A stretch of DNA of 49,461 nucleotides, from NCBI GenBank assembly GCA_964578835.1, contig CAZOEL010000052.1:1-49461 (forward strand), written 5' to 3'. This DNA is from CAZOEL01 sp964578835. Its GTDB lineage: Bacteria; Desulfobacterota; Syntrophobacteria; Syntrophobacterales; Syntrophobacteraceae. Made by a program: the position numbers and the translations under genes. The first letter of the stretch is position 1. The number at the start of each line of letters is the position of its first letter. Of this stretch, positions 42,297-49,461 are shown piece after piece. The notes under the pieces were generated by a model. That model was not told the DNA's origin. It was given only the letters and a program-made list of their open reading frames with translations, and searched no databases.

Positions 42297-42866
42297 ATGG
42301 CCAATATTTGGACATATTCGTTTGATGAGTATCTACGCCTCGTTGAGTCCTTTCACGGAAGTGTAGCCCCGGGAATCGCCATTGGCGGCTTCATGGTGGA
42401 TCTTGCCTTGAGCCGTTTCCCGGAAGGAGCCATTTTTGACGCCATTTCAGAGACAAAGACCTGTCTTCCCGACGCTGTCCAACTCCTCACATCATGCACG
42501 ACTGGGAACGGCTGGCTCAAGGTGCTCGATTTTGGCAGGTTTGCTCTAAGTCTTTATGATAAGAAGAACGGAAAGGGCATTCGCGTATTCATCGATCCCG
42601 CGAAGCTCGAATTCTGGCCTGAGATAAGGGCTTGGTTTCTAAAGCTGAAGCCCAAGGCCGAACAGGATTTCGATCTGCTCATATCCCAAATCGAACAGGC
42701 AGGCCAATCCCTTTGCGGATTGCAGCCCATTGTGGTCCAGCCTCGGTATCTTGAAAAGAAGAAAGTTGGCCCGGTTGCAGCCTGTCCACAGTGCCATGAA
42801 TTCTATCCGGTCAAAGATGGCGGTCTATGTCTGGCTTGCCAGGGCGGTTCGCCCTACATTGTTTGA
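42297..42866 (+). CDS. FmdE-like protein
   Basis: A 189-residue protein resembling subunit E of formylmethanofuran dehydrogenase. The N-terminal ESFHGSVAPGIAIGGFMVDLAL matches the family's HGHxCPGxxxG block, but the Cys is replaced by Ala and the second His by Ser. The C terminus has a zinc-ribbon-like CPQCHEFYPVKDGGLCLACQGG. In bacteria FmdE-like proteins often occur with molybdenum or tungsten enzymes; the role is not settled. AGAGG lies eight bases before the ATG. It is followed by the aldehyde dehydrogenase gene after 126 bases on the same strand. Confidence 0.75.
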   Translation: MANIWTYSFDEYLRLVESFHGSVAPGIAIGGFMVDLALSRFPEGAIFDAISETKTCLPDAVQLLTSCTTGNGWLKVLDFGRFALSLYDKKNGKGIRVFIDPAKLEFWPEIRAWFLKLKPKAEQDFDLLISQIEQAGQSLCGLQPIVVQPRYLEKKKVGPVAACPQCHEFYPVKDGGLCLACQGGSPYIV

Positions 42867-42992
42867 AATCGCCCCGAAAGAGGTCAGGTCGTTGATTAGG
42901 CGCCAAGGTCGAAAGGTTGCAACAGGGCCTGAAGCAATAATTGCTCAGGAAGGGAATGTTCTGGATACGGTCCCATAAAAATGGAGAAGTGT

Positions 42993-44474
42993 ATGCCGAA
43001 GGATTACCGTGTTTTAATTGGCGGCGAAATGGTCCAGGCTGCCTCTGGTGAAAAGATGGGAGTGGTGAATCCCGCGAACGGCGAATTGATAGCCACTGTC
43101 CCCAAATGTAGCGAAGTCGATGTGGAGCAGGCGGTTGGAGCTGCAATGACGGCAACCGACGGATGGGCCGCGACCCCGATGAAGAACCGTTCCGAACTGA
43201 TGCTGCGATTCGCCAAGCTCATCAGAGATAATGTCGATGAATTGGCGGCTTTGGAAACCATGGAGCAAGGGTCTCCGATACGAAAGACGGTGAACTTCGA
43301 TATCCCGCTGTGCGCAGACCAACTCGAGTATTTTGCCGGCGTCGCCCGTGGATTGACTGGAGAAACGCTTCCGGTTGGGCCATGGTGCATGTCGGTTACC
43401 GTTCGAGAGCCATTGGGAGTGGTGGGCCTGATCACCCCATGGAACTTTCCTGCCCTCATGGTTGTCTGGAAACTGGGGGCGGCTGTGGTCACGGGCAATA
43501 CATGCATTGTCAAGCCGCCTTCCACCGCGCCGCTCACATCGATTCGGCTCGGCGAACTGGCGATGGAAGCCGGATTCCCCGCAGGAGTGGTGAACGTGAT
43601 CACCGGCCCCGGAGATATCGTGGGAGAAGCGCTTGTGCAGAATCGGAACGTGTCCAAGATTGGCTTTACTGGGGACACTCTTACCGGCAAGCGAATCGCG
43701 AGCCTGGCGAGCGGCAGCGTCAAGCAGATCGGTCTGGAGCTTGGCGGAAAGAACTCGTTCATCGTAATGGAAGACGCTGACTTGGAGGCGGCGGTCGAGG
43801 GGGCCATATTCGGAGCGTTCTTCAACAGCGGTCAGGTATGCGCCGCAGCCAGCAGATTTTACATACACGAATCGCTCTATGATGCGTTCGCTGAAAAGTT
43901 TGCGGCCGCCGCAGACAAGCTGAGGTTCGGAGACCCGATGAATCCGGAGACGGTAGTGGGTCCGGTTGCTTTCGAGGGGCACAGGAACGCCGTCGAATAC
44001 TGCATTGAGAAGGCAAAGCAAGATGGCGCAAAGCTTCTTCTTGGCGGTCAACGCCCCAATAGCGCAGAGACCCGCAATGGCTTTTTCGTCGCCCCTACGA
44101 TTTTCGGGGAATGCTCAAACGAAATGGAAATCATGCGGCATGAGATTTTCGGGCCGGTAGTAGGACTGGCGCGCTTCAAGACCCCGGAAGAAGCGGTCGC
44201 GCTGGCCAATGACACTCCGTTCGGCCTTGCCGCCTCCGTTTGGACTCGAGACGTTCGCTCGGGCATCAACATCGCCGGCAGGATCAAAGCGGGAACTGTT
44301 TGGATTAACGAGCATCTCATCATCTTCTGCGAAACGCCATGGGGTGGATGCAAGGAATCAGGTTGGGGCAAGGATCTTTCCACGATGGTGCTCGAAGAAT
44401 ATACCATGACCAAACACATTTACATTGACCTGACCGGACAGGCTCAGAAGCCATGGTACGGTATTTTGAAGTAG
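42993..44474 (+). CDS. NAD(P)-dependent aldehyde dehydrogenase
   Basis: A 493-residue aldehyde dehydrogenase of the ALDH superfamily, which oxidises aldehydes to acids with NAD(P). Conserved parts are ITPWNFPALMVVWKLGAAVV, IGFTGDTLTGKRI, the general-base Glu in LELGGKNSFIV, the catalytic Cys in FFNSGQVCAAASRFYI, and HEIFGPVVGLARF. It most resembles betaine/aromatic aldehyde dehydrogenases, but the substrate cannot be read. ATG 42993 has GGAG upstream; the in-frame ATG at 42981 is too far from any site. A terminator follows at 44519. Its neighbours suggest it takes the product of, or supplies, the molybdopterin enzyme further downstream. Confidence 0.93.
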   Translation: MPKDYRVLIGGEMVQAASGEKMGVVNPANGELIATVPKCSEVDVEQAVGAAMTATDGWAATPMKNRSELMLRFAKLIRDNVDELAALETMEQGSPIRKTVNFDIPLCADQLEYFAGVARGLTGETLPVGPWCMSVTVREPLGVVGLITPWNFPALMVVWKLGAAVVTGNTCIVKPPSTAPLTSIRLGELAMEAGFPAGVVNVITGPGDIVGEALVQNRNVSKIGFTGDTLTGKRIASLASGSVKQIGLELGGKNSFIVMEDADLEAAVEGAIFGAFFNSGQVCAAASRFYIHESLYDAFAEKFAAAADKLRFGDPMNPETVVGPVAFEGHRNAVEYCIEKAKQDGAKLLLGGQRPNSAETRNGFFVAPTIFGECSNEMEIMRHEIFGPVVGLARFKTPEEAVALANDTPFGLAASVWTRDVRSGINIAGRIKAGTVWINEHLIIFCETPWGGCKESGWGKDLSTMVLEEYTMTKHIYIDLTGQAQKPWYGILK

Positions 44475-44518
44475 AAAAGAATTTACGTTCGGCCAGGGAA
44501 AATACTCGCTGATGGAAG

Positions 44519-44545
44519 GTCGGAGTCCCCGCGGCTCCGACTTTT
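44519..44545 (+). terminator. Intrinsic terminator after aldehyde dehydrogenase
   Basis: GTCGGAG (44519-44525) pairs with CTCCGAC (44535-44541), followed directly by TTTT. It lies between the convergent aldehyde dehydrogenase and moeA genes, 45 bases after the former. Confidence 0.75.
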
Positions 44546-44558
44546 CGGCGCTGACGGC

Positions 44559-45773
44559 CTATTTCAGCATTTGAACGGTGATTATCGTTCCCTTCAATAG
44601 ACGGTCCTGCCCCTCCGGTATCGATGCAACCGCTGTAGCCTTGGCAAGCATGCGCAACGGGCTGCGTTTTTTCATCGGATAAAAGTCGGGCAGGCCACCA
44701 TCACTGAATTCGAGAACGCCAAAGAAGAAATCAGTCCAGTCGACCTCGCTTCCCCGGATTTCGGAGGCAAGCCTTGCATTGATTTTGGGCAAGGTTGGGT
44801 TTGCATGGCCTGAAAGAGTAAGAATTCCGGGCAAAGCAATTTGCAGAAAGCCCACCAGATTGGAAGACGGTCCCCCGGCCAGCATGAACACGGGTTTTTC
44901 ATCCAGCACGCCAAAGCCAACCGCCTTGCCGGGTCCCAGGCGAATCCGGTGAAAGACTTCTCTCCACCCAAGGTCCTCAAGAACCTGCGCCACGATGTCA
45001 TGATCCCCCGTCCATGCCCCTCCGCTGGTTATCACCACATCCGTCTCTCCAGACAGAGCTTTGATGGAATTGGAAAGGGCATTGCGGTCATCTTTTACAA
45101 CAGCCAATCGGGTTTTCATTTTATATCGACCGCACCATCCCGCCAAGGTCATGATGTTGCTCGCGTAAAGCTTGCCCTCCGTCAAGGGTTTGCCCGGCTC
45201 GATGATTTCATCTCCAGTGCCGACAAGTCCAACGACGGGAGCTCTATAAACAGGAACCATGCTGTGTCCCGCCGCAGCCAGAAGGCCGATCGTAGCCGGC
45301 GATATTTGCTCGCCGGCGCGGAGAATGCATTCTCCCACCGCCACATCGGCGCCGCGCGCCAGGATATTCTTGGGCTCGGCAAAGGCTTCCACCAGCACGT
45401 GATGCCCCTCTCTTTTCACGTACTCTTCGGCCACAACGGCGTCGGCGCCGTTCGGGATGCGTGCGCCGGTCAACACCCTTACCGCTGTTCCCGGCATAAC
45501 ATGAATATCCTTCTCGCCTCCGGCGGCTATTGAGCCTAAAAGCCGCAACCGGACCGGATTCTCTGCCGTTGCGTAAGCCACTTCATGGGATAACGCGGCA
45601 TAGCCGTCTTTGCGAGAGGAATCAATGGAAGGGGAATCCGTCAATGCGTAAAGATCTGATGCGGCTACGCGATCGACGCTGTCAACCAGCGCGGTCATTT
45701 CGACGGGAAGCGCCTTTATGCGCTCCAAAGTCAAGGATAAAGCCTCTTTCAGGCCAAGAGACATGCCTTTCAT
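44559..45773 (-). CDS. moeA: MoeA-type molybdopterin molybdenumtransferase
   Basis: A 404-residue MoeA, which inserts molybdate or tungstate into adenylated molybdopterin. Recognisable are SSRKDGYAA (usual SAMDGYA), RVLTGARIPNGADAVVAEEY, FAEPKNILARGADV, GLVGTGDEI and VVITSGGAWTGDHD. The last differs from the common SGGVSVGDYD, and GGPSSNLVGF replaces GNPVSALVTF, so this is a divergent paralogue, possibly one for tungsten. AAGGA lies upstream of ATG 45773. It is convergent with the aldehyde dehydrogenase gene and divergent from the tungstate-type binding protein gene. Confidence 0.93.
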   Translation of the reverse strand: MKGMSLGLKEALSLTLERIKALPVEMTALVDSVDRVAASDLYALTDSPSIDSSRKDGYAALSHEVAYATAENPVRLRLLGSIAAGGEKDIHVMPGTAVRVLTGARIPNGADAVVAEEYVKREGHHVLVEAFAEPKNILARGADVAVGECILRAGEQISPATIGLLAAAGHSMVPVYRAPVVGLVGTGDEIIEPGKPLTEGKLYASNIMTLAGWCGRYKMKTRLAVVKDDRNALSNSIKALSGETDVVITSGGAWTGDHDIVAQVLEDLGWREVFHRIRLGPGKAVGFGVLDEKPVFMLAGGPSSNLVGFLQIALPGILTLSGHANPTLPKINARLASEIRGSEVDWTDFFFGVLEFSDGGLPDFYPMKKRSPLRMLAKATAVASIPEGQDRLLKGTIITVQMLK

Positions 45774-46231
45774 GGAAAGAACATCCTTATTTTTGTTGCA
45801 CCAGTATCGGTTGCATGAGATGAAAGAGGCCGATATACTGTCATGGAAGCCATAGCGGCGCCCGGCACTATGCCTTGAATCTTATAGATTAGACAATATT
45901 GGCTGTCAAGCCGAGGTCTCATCGCCGGCGCAGCAAGTCAAATTGCGCCATTCAGGGAAGGCTGACGGCGCTATTAACCGGAGGCTCCGCATCACGCCGC
46001 ATGCTGAGATATCGTTGCCGCTCCTTTTCTCCACGAGCCTTTCCGCATATTGCACTCAGTACGACAATGGATGCAAATCATCTTTAATCTGGACAATATC
46101 AGTTGTTTTGTTAGTATTTATTGTTTCACAATCGATACAACTTTGGACTTAGCGGAGAGCCCCGCGCTCTCCGTCCGGTCAGGCCGGGGAATGGCTTTTT
46201 GAACGTGCGATTCAGATTCCAAGGAGGAGCA
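45774..46231. promoter_or_regulatory. Divergent upstream region with structured tupA leader
   Basis: No gene is recognised. Ahead of the tupA-like gene lie two hairpins: CGGAGAGC-CCCGC-GCTCTCCG (46153-46173) and CCGG...CCGG (46175-46187), followed by TTTTT at 46196-46200 and then the AAGGAGG site. Stem plus T-run so close to a ribosome-binding site may be an attenuator or metal/cofactor-responsive leader. I could not fit it to the Moco riboswitch consensus. Confidence 0.4.
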
Positions 46232-47092
46232 ATGATGAAAATGAGGTTGATGGTTCTCGTTACTATGGCGGCTTTGTTGGTGTTTTCTCCAGTAACGAAG
46301 GCGCAGGAGAAATACGACGGGGAGTATGGGGCGGGACCCAACAAATTTTCCCTGGCGACCGGCAGCCCCGGTGAGCTTGGCTTGCTAAAAGTACTGGGAG
46401 AGTCCTTCGCCTCAAAAGCCAACGCCACTCTGCTCTGGAAGAAGGCGGGGTCCGGCGAATCGTTGAAGGCGCTGAAAGAAAAGAGCGTCGATATGATCAT
46501 GGTCCATGCGCCGGCGGCCGAGAAAAAGGCCGTGGAGGAAGGTTGGGCGATCAAGCGGACCTTGATCGGCTCAAATGAATTTTTCATTGTCGGGCCATCC
46601 GATGATCCCGCGAAGATATCCGAAGCCAAAAGCGCTGCAGACGCCTATGCGCGCATCGCCAATGCCAAAGAGAAGTTTTTCTCAAGAGGCGATAACTCGG
46701 GCACTCACAAAAAGGAGATGGACGTCTGGGCGAAGGCCGGGATCGCACCTTCTGGCGATTGGTATGTTGTAACGAAGGATTTCATGACTGCCACCCTGAA
46801 AAGAGCCAACAATGAAAAAGGCTACTTCATGACCGACAGCAGCACCTGGGTGGCGGAAAAGAACAACACGCCAAGCCTCAAGGTCCTCTTCAAAGGAGAC
46901 AAGTTTTTGGTGAACACGTACCATGCCCTCTGTCAGCCCGAAGCGGCTACGCCAGGGGCTCAGACGGCGGCAAAGTTCATCGATTTCGTAGGTTCTGAAG
47001 AAGGACAGAAGATCATACGGGACTACGGAAAAGAGCAATACGGGCAGGGCCTCTATGACGATGCCGCCTACGCGAAGCAATATGACGATTGA
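46232..47092 (+). CDS. tupA: TupA-like tungstate-binding periplasmic protein
   Basis: A 286-residue exported binding protein. The signal peptide is MMKMRLMVLVTMAALLVFSP with cleavage near TKAQ. Ligand motifs of the TupA/PstS-like-2 family are visible: LATGSPGELGLLKVL in place of the usual TTTST-SGLL, MIMVHAPAAEK, and FSRGDNSGTHKKEMDVW, the last nearly diagnostic for TupA-type tungstate binding. No tupB (permease) or tupC (ATPase) gene follows; a molybdopterin enzyme gene does, 47 bases downstream. AAGGAGG precedes the ATG. The changed first ligand loop leaves open whether it binds tungstate or another anion. Confidence 0.85.
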   Translation: MMKMRLMVLVTMAALLVFSPVTKAQEKYDGEYGAGPNKFSLATGSPGELGLLKVLGESFASKANATLLWKKAGSGESLKALKEKSVDMIMVHAPAAEKKAVEEGWAIKRTLIGSNEFFIVGPSDDPAKISEAKSAADAYARIANAKEKFFSRGDNSGTHKKEMDVWAKAGIAPSGDWYVVTKDFMTATLKRANNEKGYFMTDSSTWVAEKNNTPSLKVLFKGDKFLVNTYHALCQPEAATPGAQTAAKFIDFVGSEEGQKIIRDYGKEQYGQGLYDDAAYAKQYDD

Positions 47093-47139
47093 GACGCCCA
47101 CCGCCATTATTATTCGCCGACTTTTGTAAGGAGAATGAA

Positions 47140-49227
47140 ATGCCCAAGAAACAGGTATACAGCATTTGTGGAATGTGCACCGTTCGCTGCCCAATTCAGG
47201 TCGAAGTGGAAAATGGGACCTGCACATTCCTACAAGGGAACCCCCATGCAGCAGGAATCAAAGGGGCTATCTGCGCTCGAGGCGGCGCAGGACTCGCCCT
47301 TGTAAACGATGACGAGAGACCTCAATATCCGCTCATACGTGATGGAAGGCGGGGTGAGGGAAAGTGGCGGCGGGCCTCGTGGGATGAAGCTTTGGACTAC
47401 GTTGCGGAACGATTGAATACCATAAAAGCTTCGCATGGTGGACGAAGCATCCTTTTTTCCGACCGTGGCGGTCCGTTCCGAGACCTTCACATGTCTTTCG
47501 TGCGTGGTCTGGGCTCTCCCAACTACTGCAACCACGACGCATCCTGCGCCCGGAACGTCCAGCACGCGGCCTTGTCCGTTTTTGGCTTCGGCCGGAAGGA
47601 TCTTGTATACGACTTCAAAAATGCTCGTCATGTAGTGCTGCAGACACGAAACATCTTTGAGTCGATCAATGTAAAAGAAGTCAACGACCTGATGGAAGGC
47701 ATGGAAAAGGGCTGCAAGCTCACGGTCATTGACATCAGGGCGAATGCAAGCTCAGCCAAAGCGGATCGTTTCTTCATGATCCGTCCCGGCGCCGACTACG
47801 CCTTCAATCTGGCGGTGATCCATGTTCTGATTGCAGAAAAGCTCTACGATTCCGAATTCGCAAGGCTTTACATCAACGACTTTGAGGAGCTCCGCCGCTT
47901 TGTTGAGCCGTACACACCCGAATGGGCCTCAAGAGAAACGGGGATTCCCGCAGAAGAGATTATTTCTTTTACCCGCGATCTCGCGAAAGCGAAACCCTCC
48001 GTTATATGGCACCCCGGGTGGATGACCGCTAGATATCGCGACTCTTTCTATGTCTGTCGGTCGATATACCTCATCAACGCCCTGCTTGGCGCGATTGGCG
48101 CCAAAGGGGGGCTTCCCCTCGCTAACAAGCCTGGAGATGTCGGACGCAAGGGACTCAAGAAGCTGGTCGATCTTTTTCCGAAGCCCGCAGACAAAAGAGC
48201 CGATGGCGTTGGTTGGAAGCATCCCCACTTTGACGCCGGCCCGGGCCTCCTGCAACTGGCCTTCAAAGCCATAGAAACGGAAGATCCTTATCCCGTAAAA
48301 GCTTATATTGCCTATCGCCACGACCCGCTGATGGGCTTCCCGGATCCCGAAGCGCTCAAGAAAGTCTTGGATAAGCTCGATCTTCTTGTCTCCGTAACCT
48401 TTAGCTGGTCAGATACAGCCTGGTATTCGGATGTCGTGCTTCCTCTCTCTCCATACCTGGAGCGGGAAAGCGTTATCGGCTGCAAAAACGGCCTTTCGCC
48501 CTACTTTTTTGTGCGTCAAAGAGCCCTCGAACCGCGCTTCGACACTCGATCCGACTGGGAGATCCTCGCCGGCCTGTCCAAGCGACTCGGCATGGCGCCT
48601 TTGGCCTTCGAATCGATTGAAGAGATATGGAAATACCAATTGGAGGGCACGGGAGTCTCGATAGAGGATTTCGACGCCACCGGGCTGGTTCCTCTGGCTG
48701 AGAAGGCCTTGTATCAAAAGCTTAGCGATTTCAAGTTCAACAGCCCGTCAGGAAAGATCGAAGTCATTACCGGCAGGCTGGAAAAAGCGGGGTTGCCGTC
48801 TCTAAAGCCTTATGAGGCGCCTGCGAGCGGGGAGGAGGGCAAATTTCGAATCACTTTCGGCCGTTGTCCGGTACACACACAGGGACACACGGTAAACAAT
48901 CCTCTGCTTTTCGAGCAAATGCCTGAAAATGTTCTATGGCTCAACAAAGCCGTCGGGGAAAAGATGAAGCTTCAGGATGGCGAAGAGGTTGAGGTCTCGA
49001 GCAACGGGCTTACCGGCGTTATCAAAGTCAAGCTCACGGAATTCATCCATCCCGAGGCGGTCTTCATGGTTCATGGATTTGGCCACACGCTCCCGGTAGA
49101 GAGCAGAGCGATCGGGAAGGGAATCCTCGACAACGCCTTCATGCCCGGAGGACTTGAGCTCTGGGATCAGGCAGGCGGCGCAATGGCCATGCAGGAGCAC
49201 TTCGTGACCGTGAGAAAAGCTCGCTAA
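47140..49227 (+). CDS. Molybdopterin oxidoreductase, DMSO reductase family
   Basis: A 695-residue cytoplasmic member of the DMSO reductase family. The [4Fe-4S] ligands are C10, C13, C17 and C45 (CX2CX3CX27C). The likely metal ligand is Cys136 in GSPNYCNHDASCARNVQHA, the place of the Mo/W-ligating Cys in PhsA/PsrA and in tungsten acetylene hydratase. C-terminal TFGRCPVHTQGHTVNNPLL and MVHGFGHTLPVES belong to the MGD-binding domain. There is no Tat signal and no iron-sulfur or membrane subunit gene in the window. AAGGAG before ATG 47140 decides the start; the frame is open from 47089. Overall it resembles thiosulfate/polysulfide reductase catalytic subunits, but the substrate is open; tungsten is suggested by the tupA-like neighbour. 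Confidence 0.88.
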   Translation: MPKKQVYSICGMCTVRCPIQVEVENGTCTFLQGNPHAAGIKGAICARGGAGLALVNDDERPQYPLIRDGRRGEGKWRRASWDEALDYVAERLNTIKASHGGRSILFSDRGGPFRDLHMSFVRGLGSPNYCNHDASCARNVQHAALSVFGFGRKDLVYDFKNARHVVLQTRNIFESINVKEVNDLMEGMEKGCKLTVIDIRANASSAKADRFFMIRPGADYAFNLAVIHVLIAEKLYDSEFARLYINDFEELRRFVEPYTPEWASRETGIPAEEIISFTRDLAKAKPSVIWHPGWMTARYRDSFYVCRSIYLINALLGAIGAKGGLPLANKPGDVGRKGLKKLVDLFPKPADKRADGVGWKHPHFDAGPGLLQLAFKAIETEDPYPVKAYIAYRHDPLMGFPDPEALKKVLDKLDLLVSVTFSWSDTAWYSDVVLPLSPYLERESVIGCKNGLSPYFFVRQRALEPRFDTRSDWEILAGLSKRLGMAPLAFESIEEIWKYQLEGTGVSIEDFDATGLVPLAEKALYQKLSDFKFNSPSGKIEVITGRLEKAGLPSLKPYEAPASGEEGKFRITFGRCPVHTQGHTVNNPLLFEQMPENVLWLNKAVGEKMKLQDGEEVEVSSNGLTGVIKVKLTEFIHPEAVFMVHGFGHTLPVESRAIGKGILDNAFMPGGLELWDQAGGAMAMQEHFVTVRKAR

Positions 49228-49240
49228 ATCTCTGCCGACG

Positions 49241-49275
49241 CATGCGCCCGCTTGGAAGCAGCCGGCGGGCGCATG
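49241..49275 (+). terminator. Hairpin after the molybdopterin enzyme gene
   Basis: CATGCGCCCGC (49241-49251) pairs with GCGGGCGCATG (49265-49275), an eleven-base GC-rich stem with a 13-base loop, 14 bases after the stop codon. There is no T-run, so it may be a weak terminator or an RNA-stabilising hairpin. Confidence 0.55.
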
Positions 49276-49307
49276 TCCCTCAAATTTCAATAAAACCCCA
49301 CTTGTAA

Positions 49308-49461
49308 GGCAGCTCACAACAAATAACCTACCAAAATTGGTTCAGAAACACCCACCGTCATTCCGGCAGTCTTCAAGCCGGAATCCCGTTTTTTCGCGGG
49401 GCTGGCTTCCGGCCAAAACCATGCCGGAATGACAGAACCCCTCTTCCTGGTAGGTTATTTG
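49308..49461 (+). repeat. Terminal palindromic repeat, left half and overlap
   Basis: 49308-49333 is the reverse complement of 27-52 (one mismatch). GTCATTCCGGC (49357-49367) pairs with GCCGGAATGAC (49423-49433). AAGCCGGAATCCCG...GGCTGGCTTCCGG lies between. The last 40 bases equal bases 1-40. The element has the CGTCATTCCGGC type of core seen in dispersed repeats of several proteobacteria. Confidence 0.8.

Overview
The window looks like the chromosome of a strictly anaerobic, selenium- and tungsten-using deltaproteobacterium (Desulfobacterota; a Syntrophobacterales- or Desulfomonile-like sulfate reducer or syntroph is my guess). The grounds are a MetF/MetV methylene-tetrahydrofolate reductase operon with HdrA and MvhD electron-transfer proteins, two in-frame UGA codons best read as selenocysteine, GlpA/GlpB, a NtrC-type two-component pair and a tungstate-type binding protein beside a molybdopterin enzyme. 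No rRNA, tRNA or CRISPR array was recognised.

Layout. (1) 1-2.2 kb: accessory DNA with a Uma2 protein and a RelE/ParE-type toxin-antitoxin pair. (2) 2.25-11.27 kb: an AT-richer segment bounded by a perfect 384-bp inverted repeat. It holds a tightly overlapping five-gene minus-strand operon: SIS-HAD fusion, phosphoribosyltransferase-like protein, ORC/Cdc6-like ATPase, an unrecognised protein with a GSGWDPR loop, and a PfkB-family kinase. A decayed RAYT transposase lies inside the right arm. This is my best candidate for an undescribed system: an ATPase-controlled unit linked to sugar-phosphate/nucleotide chemistry, plausibly defence or stress related. (3) 11.3-11.6 kb: a promoter-to-terminator interval with several hairpins, a possible small RNA. 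(4) 11.6-22.3 kb: hdrA-gltD fusion, mvhD (Sec), hdrA, mvhD (Sec), metV, metF, all on the minus strand; probably one electron-bifurcating or confurcating methylene-THF reductase complex of the Wood-Ljungdahl pathway. (5) 23-24.4 kb: a small orphan gene facing a GcvH-like protein with Cys-rich repeats. (6) 24.7-31.7 kb: a minus-strand run with a palindromic repeat, archaemetzincin, NtrC-type regulator, PAS histidine kinase, PP2C phosphatase, a small membrane protein, a cytidylate-kinase-like protein with a BON-like tail, and TerC. (7) 31.9-41 kb: GlpB/GlpA, HD-GYP protein, family-B DNA polymerase, DUF504 protein, secreted dienelactone-hydrolase-like enzyme, zinc-ribbon repeat protein. (8) 41.1-49.2 kb: GntR/FCD regulator, FmdE-like protein, aldehyde dehydrogenase, divergent MoeA, TupA-like protein and a DMSO-reductase-family oxidoreductase; together these suggest tungsten- or molybdenum-dependent metabolism of an aldehyde or related compound.

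The two ends of the window share an identical 40-bp sequence that belongs to a palindromic repeat, so the window either ends in a dispersed repeat or closes into a circle.
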